NCBI GenBank assembly: GCA_963973915.1
Contig: CAXBBM010000002.1
Coordinates: forward strand, 229,032 to 293,031
Source of the DNA: Polycyclovorans sp002706265
Lineage (GTDB): Bacteria > Pseudomonadota > Gammaproteobacteria > Nevskiales > Nevskiaceae
Direction of reading: 5' to 3'
DNA length: 64,000 bases
Shown: positions 53,478-59,820 of the stretch, piece after piece
Numbering within the stretch: the first letter of the stretch is position 1
Layout: each line of letters opens with the position of its first letter
Translations under genes and position numbers: made by a program
The notes under the pieces: generated by a model
The model's input: only the letters and a program-made list of their open reading frames with translations
Databases searched by the model: none
Told to the model about the DNA's origin: nothing

Positions 53478-54263
53478 TCAGTGTTCCTTGAACTGCGGCT
53501 TGCGTCGTGCGTTGAAGGCGGCGAGCCCCTCGCTGACGTCCTCTTCGAGCAGGGCCTGCACGGCCACGCCCTCCTCCAGTGCGAGTCCGTCGGTCAAGGG
53601 CAGATCGAGGCCCTGTCGCGCCAGACGTTTCATGACGGCCAGCCCGGAACGGCTGCGTTCGGCGGCGGTTTTACACCAGGCCAGCGCATGGCCGTTCAGC
53701 GCGTCGGGCTCGACCACTTCGTTGACCAGCCCCCAGGCGGCGGCGGTGTCGGCGTCGATCCAGCGGGCGCTGAGGTACAGGTCCATCGCGCGGCGCAGGC
53801 CGACCAGCCGCGTCAGTCGCTGGCTGCCGCCCCAGCCTGGGATCAGCCCGAACTGCGCATGCTGGTCGCCGAAGCGCGCACCGCGCGCGGCGAACACCAC
53901 GTCGGCACCGAGCATCAGTTCCAGCCCGCCGGCCAGGCACAGGCCCTGGCAGGCGACGACGATGGGCAAGGGGCTGGCTTCCATGGCGCGCAGCACGCGG
54001 TGGCCGCAGCCAATGAACTCGGCAAGTTGCGCCGGATCTGCACGCAGGCCCTGTACTTCGTCAAGGTCGGCGCCGGTGCAGAAGTGCTTGCCCTGGGCCT
54101 GGATGAGCACGACGCGCACGCCGCTGCCGGGCCGCTCGAAACCGGCCAGTGCGGCGCCGATGGCGCCCCAGGCCGCCATCGACAGGCAGTTGAATTTCTC
54201 CGGCCGCGCCAGTTCGAGAATGCCGACGCCCGCCTCGACGCGAACGCTGACCGCCTCGCTCAT
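53478..54263 (-). CDS. Enoyl-CoA hydratase/isomerase family protein
   Basis: Crotonase of 261 residues. The CoA-binding GKHFCTGADLDE and the oxyanion CLAGGLEL are present, with the first catalytic Glu (AGGLE). The second catalytic Glu, normally in GQPEI, is replaced: FGDQHAQFG has His there. By position it corresponds to the methylglutaconyl-CoA hydratase of Liu clusters. Four-base overlap with the upstream dehydrogenase gene. Confidence 0.87.
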   Translation of the reverse strand: MSEAVSVRVEAGVGILELARPEKFNCLSMAAWGAIGAALAGFERPGSGVRVVLIQAQGKHFCTGADLDEVQGLRADPAQLAEFIGCGHRVLRAMEASPLPIVVACQGLCLAGGLELMLGADVVFAARGARFGDQHAQFGLIPGWGGSQRLTRLVGLRRAMDLYLSARWIDADTAAAWGLVNEVVEPDALNGHALAWCKTAAERSRSGLAVMKRLARQGLDLPLTDGLALEEGVAVQALLEEDVSEGLAAFNARRKPQFKEH

Positions 54264-55426
54264 CGCTTGCTGTCCTTGGCGTACTGCACGGCAATGCGGC
54301 CGGCGCGCTCGCGCGCCACGATCAGCTTCATCACCTGCGCGGTGCCGTCGCCGATCTCCAGGCCCATCACGTCGCGCAGGCGCTGCTGGTGCGGCAGGTC
54401 CATCGACCAGCCGTAGTGGCCGAAGGTGAGCAGGCACTGGTGAATGGTGTCGACCGAGGTCTTGGGGCCGAGCCACTTGACCATGGCCGCCTCGGCGGTG
54501 TGCGCCTCGCCCGCATCGCGCAATTCCAGCGCGTGGTAGCAGAGCTGGCGCGTGGCCGCGACCAGCGTGTCGTACTCCGCCAGCGGGAAGCTCACGCCCT
54601 GGTATTGCGCCAGCGGTGCGCCGAAGGCCATGCGCTCCTTGGTGTAGGCCCAGGCCTCGTCCAGCGACGCCTGCGCCGAGCCAATGCACTGCAGGGCGAT
54701 CAGCACGCGGCTGTAGTCGAAGCCCTGCATCACCTGCACGAAGCCCTTGTTCTCGTCGCCCAGCAGGTGATCGGCAGGGATGCGCACGTCGTCGAAAAAC
54801 ACCGAGCCGCGGCCGATGATCTTGCTGCCGGAGTCGTTGAAGTGGGTGCGTTGCACGCCGGGCAGCGTCAGCGGCACCAGGAAGGCGCTGATGCCGCGCG
54901 CGCCGTCTTCGACCGGACCGGTGCGGGCAAACAGCACGATGGCGTCGGCCTGGTCGGCAAAGCTGATCGAGGTCTTCTCGCCATTGAGCACCCAGGAATC
55001 GCCGTCACGCCGCGCCTTGAGCACGAGGTTGGCGGCGTCGGAGCCACCGCGCGGCTCGGTCAAGCCCAGCGCGACGATGGATTCGCCACTGATCATGCGC
55101 GGCAGCCAGTATTCGGCCAGCGCGGGGTGGGCGTGGCCCGCGATCACCTTGCCTGTCAGCGAGGCCATCAGCGGCACGTAGCTGACGTTGATGTCGCCCC
55201 AGCCAATCTGTTCGATCAGGATGCCGGTGGTCAGGCCGCTGGCGCCCAGGCCGCCGTATTGCTCCGGCAGGTCGGGTGCGATGAGGCCCAGTTCGCCCAT
55301 TTCGCGCACCAGATCGCGGTCAAGGCGTTCGGACGCTTCGCGCTTCTGGTAGTCCGGCAGCAGTTTTTGTTCGGCGAATTTCTGGGCCGTGTCGCGCAGC
55401 GCGCGCTGTTCGTCAGTGAGGATCAT
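54260..55426 (-). CDS. Acyl-CoA dehydrogenase, cyclohexanecarboxyl-CoA dehydrogenase-like
   Basis: FAD enzyme of 388 residues and first gene of the operon. It has GLTEPRGGSDA, LNGEKTSISFA and the C-terminal GLEIGDGTAQVMKLIVARE. IGDGTAQ in place of YEGT is, as far as I recall, typical of AliB/BadJ-type cyclohexanecarboxyl-CoA dehydrogenases rather than isovaleryl-CoA dehydrogenase. That points to a cyclic or branched carboxylate substrate. A palindromic site lies 71 bases upstream. Confidence 0.85.
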   Translation of the reverse strand: MILTDEQRALRDTAQKFAEQKLLPDYQKREASERLDRDLVREMGELGLIAPDLPEQYGGLGASGLTTGILIEQIGWGDINVSYVPLMASLTGKVIAGHAHPALAEYWLPRMISGESIVALGLTEPRGGSDAANLVLKARRDGDSWVLNGEKTSISFADQADAIVLFARTGPVEDGARGISAFLVPLTLPGVQRTHFNDSGSKIIGRGSVFFDDVRIPADHLLGDENKGFVQVMQGFDYSRVLIALQCIGSAQASLDEAWAYTKERMAFGAPLAQYQGVSFPLAEYDTLVAATRQLCYHALELRDAGEAHTAEAAMVKWLGPKTSVDTIHQCLLTFGHYGWSMDLPHQQRLRDVMGLEIGDGTAQVMKLIVARERAGRIAVQYAKDSKR

Positions 55427-55496
55427 GTGAGGTTTTGCGACGTTTGGGTAAGCACGGCTTCGGGTCGTCAGTGCGCCGTGCGGGGCCTGCGCAATA

Positions 55497-55512
55497 TAAC
55501 AAACAACCGTTA
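55497..55512. promoter_or_regulatory. Candidate operator TAAC-N8-GTTA before the catabolic operon
   Basis: TAAC at 55497-55500 and GTTA at 55509-55512 form an inverted repeat in an A/T-rich patch within otherwise GC-rich DNA. On the - strand a -10-like TATATT overlaps it. It lies in the 279-base gap between the MerR gene and the operon it probably controls. Confidence 0.4.
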
Positions 55513-55705
55513 GAAAAATCTGACCGACTGCGGGGGTGTGCCGGCCTGGCGACCTGCGGGGCGGGCGCGGGTGATCGACGAATCTCGCGCAGCGGTGGCC
55601 GGGTCGCCCGGGTGCTTGCCGCGCGGCGCAAGCCCTGCCGGGGTGATCGGGTCAGGCGCTGCGAGGGCCGGACGCGCGGCCGGTCGCGTCAGCCACTGGG
55701 GACAA

Positions 55706-56563
55706 TTACCGCGGTGACTTGCCGCGGGCCGGCGCCGTTTTCGATTTCGCGTTCGATTTCGCGGCTGACTTCGTGTCCGACTTGGCGTTGGACTTTGGCT
55801 TCGACCTCGGGGCGGCCTTGGCCTTCTCCTTGGCCTTGCTTTCGTTGGCCTGACGCGCGGCGTCCTGCCGGGCATTGATCGCCACGAATGCGCGCAGCTT
55901 CTGCTCGTGCAGCACCGCGAAAATACGGTTGATGGCGGGAATCGCCCGCGCCATGAGCACCGGAATCTCGTCGTCGCGCAAATCCACCAGCAGATCCTTG
56001 AACAGCTTGAGCTCTTGAGCAAACAGCAGGTCGGTCGATGCCTGAACGATCTGGAGATGACGTGCGGAGAAGCCTCTGGCATTGGTCATGCCGCTGTGCC
56101 TGAGGATCGCGAACTGCCGGAGGATTTCTTCTTCGCCTGCCGTCAGATGGTCAACCTTGGTGCGAATCGCACCGACTTCCTGCAGCTCGCGGAAGTCGTC
56201 GTGACTGATCCCCAGCGCCTCGGCCAGGCCGTGCGAACTCGGGCCGGGCAACTGCCGGCGGGCGCGAATGCCCATTTCCTCGCGCATGCTCGCGAAGATG
56301 CTGCGTTGTCGGGGGGTGAAATCGAAGTTCTTGTCGTCGTCGAACAGCGCCTTGATCGCCTTGAGCGGCAAGAACTGTTCCTCCTGCAGGACGCGAACCA
56401 GCTTGATGATCTCGATGTGCTGCTGCGAGTACCACGCCATGTTGCGTGCGGTTCGGTGGGGCTCCGGCAGCAGGCCTGCATTGATGTAGAAGCGCACGGC
56501 CTCCCGGCTCGCCCCGGTGAGCTGCATCACTTCGGCCATGCGGTAGGGGTGCTCTTGACTCAT
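55706..56563 (-). CDS. MerR family regulator with lysine-rich C-terminal tail
   Basis: Regulator of 285 residues. The N-terminal winged helix (YRMAEVMQLTGASREAVRFY, residues ~7-26) is typical of MerR, followed by a helix with YSQQHIEIIKLV. The long middle (about 95-240) has no domain I know and may bind the acyl effector. The last ~45 residues are almost only Lys, Ala, Ser and Arg, like a histone H1 tail. LiuR, the MerR regulator of leucine catabolism, is only about half as long. It sits upstream of the operon on the same strand. Confidence 0.87.
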   Translation of the reverse strand: MSQEHPYRMAEVMQLTGASREAVRFYINAGLLPEPHRTARNMAWYSQQHIEIIKLVRVLQEEQFLPLKAIKALFDDDKNFDFTPRQRSIFASMREEMGIRARRQLPGPSSHGLAEALGISHDDFRELQEVGAIRTKVDHLTAGEEEILRQFAILRHSGMTNARGFSARHLQIVQASTDLLFAQELKLFKDLLVDLRDDEIPVLMARAIPAINRIFAVLHEQKLRAFVAINARQDAARQANESKAKEKAKAAPRSKPKSNAKSDTKSAAKSNAKSKTAPARGKSPR

Positions 56564-56615
56564 ACGACGCCCAGAGTGTTGCCGCGCGGACGCAGGGACT
56601 GGCGGGCTTGCGGCC

Positions 56616-57035
56616 TCAAGCGGACCGCCCGATCTTGCGCAGGGCGTGACGGAGGCCGAGGCCCAGCGCCCGGTTGACGACCGGACCCAGCAGGCGCGGG
56701 GTGGTGTCGAACTCAATGTTCCAGGTCACCTCGGTGGCGTTGCCGTTTGCCGAGAAAATGATGCTGGCGCGGTGGTCACGCAACGGTGATCCACGGCTGA
56801 TGCGGTAGTCGATACGGCTGGGAGGGTCGAAACGGGTGATGGTTTCATCAACCTCCAGGGGGCGAAAACCGATGGTGCGCACCGAGCCCAAGCCATTGAC
56901 ATCGCCCTCGCCGTCGCGGGTGCGTTTGACCGGCACGCCCAAGGCTGCGCCCAGGCGCTGATGATCGGCCAGCCGGGCAAAGGCCACGTCGATGGGCAGG
57001 GGGAGGGTTTCGCAGATTTGCAGTCGCTGTGTCAT
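56616..57035 (-). CDS. SRPBCC (START-like) family protein
   Basis: Protein of 139 residues, paralogous to the gene at 28151-28576 (shared ADHQ, NGLGSVR and IDYRISRGSPL patterns). Likely a cytoplasmic binder of a hydrophobic or acyl ligand. The ATG at 57035 gives the family-like start (MTQRLQICETLPLP). It lies 52 bases upstream of the MerR gene on the same strand. Confidence 0.8.
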   Translation of the reverse strand: MTQRLQICETLPLPIDVAFARLADHQRLGAALGVPVKRTRDGEGDVNGLGSVRTIGFRPLEVDETITRFDPPSRIDYRISRGSPLRDHRASIIFSANGNATEVTWNIEFDTTPRLLGPVVNRALGLGLRHALRKIGRSA

Positions 57036-57136
57036 GACGTCGGCTCGTATGTGAACCGTCACATTATGACCAAAAAGTGACCGCACAGACTCGCGCTGCT
57101 GCGCCTTCATGCCCGCGGCGGGCAGAGGCGGGGTGC

Positions 57137-57634
57137 TCAGGCGCCGGTCATCAACTGATCACAGGCGTCGCACTCAGCCTGTAGCCGCAGGCGCACCTCC
57201 TCATCGGCGATGCGCTCCAGCGCACTTCCGACCAGCGGCAGGCGGATGCTCAGGGTCCAGTCAGAGACGACGTCGGTAGTGGTGTCGGCCACCGATTCAA
57301 GGCGCATGCGCGACGTTGCTCGATAGGGGATGTGTGCGGCGATGACTTCCATGGAACCGCTGCGATCGGCCGCGTTCCATTCCACGGTATGGGTGATGGT
57401 GATCGCCCCGTTGATGATCTTGCGGGCGAAACCGGGCAGCGGCGTGATCGGGTCGAGGTGCATGCGCATTACGGTGCGCATGCGCTGCGCATCGAGGCGC
57501 CCTTCCAGAACCTGCACATTGAGGCCGCCGATTGCCTGCGCCATCCGCTCGAAGTAGCGAGGGTCGGAGTAGGCCTGGTTGATCTGCTCGCTCGATCGTT
57601 CAAATTGGAATCGGTAGTGGCTGGTTGAAGGCAT
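57137..57634 (-). CDS. DUF2505 family protein
   Basis: Protein of 165 residues with the DUF2505 outline: it starts with a strand-helix YRFQFERSSEQINQAYSDPRYF, has a central THTVEW strand and ends in a long amphipathic helix (LQAECDACDQL). The fold is expected to be START-like. Many Actinobacteria and some gammaproteobacteria carry it near lipid genes. Function unknown. Confidence 0.72.
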   Translation of the reverse strand: MPSTSHYRFQFERSSEQINQAYSDPRYFERMAQAIGGLNVQVLEGRLDAQRMRTVMRMHLDPITPLPGFARKIINGAITITHTVEWNAADRSGSMEVIAAHIPYRATSRMRLESVADTTTDVVSDWTLSIRLPLVGSALERIADEEVRLRLQAECDACDQLMTGA

Positions 57635-57673
57635 GTTCGGGGCGCTCTCGGGATCAAAAGGGGCGGGTAATGC

Positions 57674-58432
57674 TCAGCCGTAGCGGCGGTCGAGATAGGC
57701 GACGATGTCGGCGGATTCAAACAGGGTGACGCCGGTATTCGGGTCGACCAGGCAGGGCACCTGTACCTTGCCCGCCACTTCGCTCAGGAACTGTCGGTTG
57801 CGCTGCACGGGGGCGTAACCCGGCGCCAGCCTGGCCCGGAGCGGCGGAATCGGCAGCCAGTCCAGACCCTGGCGGCGGCCGCAGTTGCGGAGGATGTAGG
57901 GGATCTCGCGTTCGCACAGGTATTCCCGAACAAAGCGCGCGAATGGGCTCGCCTCGAAGCTGTACAGCTCAAGCATCTGTGTCGGCAGCGTCGCTGCGCC
58001 TGCAGAACGCGCGCCCCGAGGCAGACGCAACGCCGATGCCCCGTGCGCGCTGGCGGTCGTCAGCGCACGACGCAGAGGCCCGCGGCGGCGGCCGTCACCG
58101 TAGGTGGCTGACAGGTAATTCACGATGTCGGCCGACTCGTAAAGCTGGGTTTTGGTATTCGGGTCCACCAAAAGCGGAAACTGGGATTTGCCACCGCGCT
58201 TTTGCACAAGCTGGCGGTGACGCGTACCGCCTTTGGGACAGGGGTAGATCTCCGCGTCCAGATCCAAGGCGGTCAAGGCCTCGCGCACGATGCGGCAATA
58301 AGGGCAGTTTTCGATGTCGTAGAGCGCCAGCAACTGCGCCGGCTGCTTGAGGTCGCCGGTGACCTTCACGCCGCGTCCACCGGCTGCCAGGCTGGCAACC
58401 AGCGAGAGCCCGATGTCGAGTCCTCGATTCAT
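57674..58432 (-). CDS. Twin GST-N/glutaredoxin-fold protein
   Basis: Protein of 252 residues made of two thioredoxin-fold halves. Half one (about 35-112) has the redox motif C43-P-Y-C46. Half two (about 153-252) has SPFA in the same place, so it has lost both cysteines. Both end in the same string, LVDPNT then ESADIV and YL (88-107 and 228-247), which shows internal duplication. A positively charged spacer of about 35 residues joins them. No GST C-terminal helical domain is present. Probable glutathione-dependent reductase with one dead half. Confidence 0.82.
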   Translation of the reverse strand: MNRGLDIGLSLVASLAAGGRGVKVTGDLKQPAQLLALYDIENCPYCRIVREALTALDLDAEIYPCPKGGTRHRQLVQKRGGKSQFPLLVDPNTKTQLYESADIVNYLSATYGDGRRRGPLRRALTTASAHGASALRLPRGARSAGAATLPTQMLELYSFEASPFARFVREYLCEREIPYILRNCGRRQGLDWLPIPPLRARLAPGYAPVQRNRQFLSEVAGKVQVPCLVDPNTGVTLFESADIVAYLDRRYG

Positions 58433-58582
58433 GAGGTCGCGTCTCCAATGGTAGTGAGTTGATCGAATGCCCTGCCGCGGTCAGCCACGCGCGGCGCCCT
58501 CGCTCGCGATTTGGCGCGAACGCAGAGCGTTCATGTGCAGTGGGCGGGTGGCAAACGAAGTGGTGTTGAATAAAAGTGGCCA

Positions 58583-58612
58583 GGCGCCCTACCGCAAGTG
58601 CGGCAGGGCGCC
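58583..58612 (-). terminator. Intrinsic terminator after the PF10118 hydrolase gene
   Basis: Long hairpin: GGCGCCCT (58583-58590) with AGGGCGCC (58605-58612), inner CCGCA/TGCGG, one A-C mismatch. A TTTTATT stretch follows a few bases later on the - strand. It lies about 40 bases past the stop at 58650; the rest of the 217-base gap to the next gene shows nothing else. Confidence 0.65.
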
Positions 58613-58649
58613 CGGCCCAGAATGCGCGTCGAAGCGGACGGGACGCGGC

Positions 58650-59564
58650 TCAGGCGGCGAGGGCGGCTTTGACGCCCGCGCCCTTGGTTCCGGCACTGTG
58701 AAGGAATGCTTCGTAGGCCTTGGCGGTATCGCCGGTGGCATTGAAGGCTTCCTTCCACTTGCGGATCTGGCTGCGGTTGTCGTCGTCCCAGGGGTGGAAG
58801 CTGGGCAGGTAGTACGGGAAGTAATGCCCAGCGAACAGGCGGGTGAGCAGGCCCTTGGGGCCAACCTGCAATTTCAGGCAGTTGAGCATCGAGCGCCAGT
58901 TGAGCAACTGCTTTTCCTTGTAGAGCAGGTAGAGCATGTGCCCCTCGACCATGGGCAGAAAGATCGCGCTGGCGATCAGCATTCCGGCCACCCGTTGCGG
59001 ATAGCTGCCCACGGCGTCCTGGAACACGTCGAAGGTGACCGACTTGTGCTCGGTTTCTTCGACGAAATGCCAGTACAGCATCGCAGCGACCTTCTTGTCG
59101 GAATTGTCGAGCATGTCCGGGTTGTCGATGAACACCGCGGCGAAGGTGGCGGTGAAATGTTCAAACGCCGCCATCATGGACAGGTGCATGTCCGGCGGCG
59201 TGAGCCGCTCCAGGGTCCCGCGGATACGCTTGAAGCTGCGCTCTACCACGTCGAGCGGAACGCCTTGTGCGATCAGCGCGTTGTTCATGTCGTCATGTTC
59301 ACGCGCGTGGTAGTGCTCCTGCTTGATGAAGGCGATGCCTGCCTTGCGCACGCTTTCGTCTTGCAGGCGCGTGAGGCTTTGGCGTACGCACTGCATCACC
59401 CAGCGCTCGCCGTCAGGTACGGCGGCCAGAATGGAATTGAAAAAGCTTGTGCTCCACGGGTCGTTGTTCATCCAGTAACGCGGAACGCTGTCTTTGTCGA
59501 GATTGAAACGCAGGTCGCGTGCTTCGACCTCGTCGTACCCGATGCTGCGGTTTGCAAGTGCCAT
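58650..59564 (-). CDS. Metal-dependent hydrolase, PF10118 ferritin-like
   Basis: Helical protein of 304 residues with spaced carboxylate/His motifs expected for a di-metal site: IKQEHYHAREH, FEHFTA and HFVEETEHKSV. Members of PF10118 are annotated as metal-dependent hydrolases, though the ExxH pairs look like a ferritin-type di-iron oxygenase; activity is unproven. A hydrophobic stretch (about 195-215) may touch the membrane. Co-directional with the catabolic island. Confidence 0.85.
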   Translation of the reverse strand: MALANRSIGYDEVEARDLRFNLDKDSVPRYWMNNDPWSTSFFNSILAAVPDGERWVMQCVRQSLTRLQDESVRKAGIAFIKQEHYHAREHDDMNNALIAQGVPLDVVERSFKRIRGTLERLTPPDMHLSMMAAFEHFTATFAAVFIDNPDMLDNSDKKVAAMLYWHFVEETEHKSVTFDVFQDAVGSYPQRVAGMLIASAIFLPMVEGHMLYLLYKEKQLLNWRSMLNCLKLQVGPKGLLTRLFAGHYFPYYLPSFHPWDDDNRSQIRKWKEAFNATGDTAKAYEAFLHSAGTKGAGVKAALAA

Positions 59565-59788
59565 GGTGGTTCCTTATGCAGTGTGGGACTACGTGCAACG
59601 CATTCGGGCCCGACGACTGCGACGAATGCGACGAGTTGCGGGATGTCTTGCCGCCCTATCCCGCTGCTGACCTCGGCAACACATGAAGACCGAGGTATTC
59701 GTGCTAAGTGCGTTGTCTTACTACGCAATATAGCAACGCTTGTGGATGCGTGCAAGGCGGTACATCCACAAACCGCTGAAGCGATACT

Positions 59789-59811
59789 CGGCGGGGCGTT
59801 TGGCCCCGCCG
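59789..59811 (-). terminator. Hairpin after the DUF1302 gene
   Basis: Perfect nine-bp stem CGGCGGGGC / GCCCCGCCG around GTTTG, ten bases past the stop. No U-run follows on the - strand, so termination here would be weak or Rho-assisted. The 256-base gap between 59565 and 59820 holds no other feature I can support. Confidence 0.55.
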
Positions 59812-59820
59812 AATCGTGTT

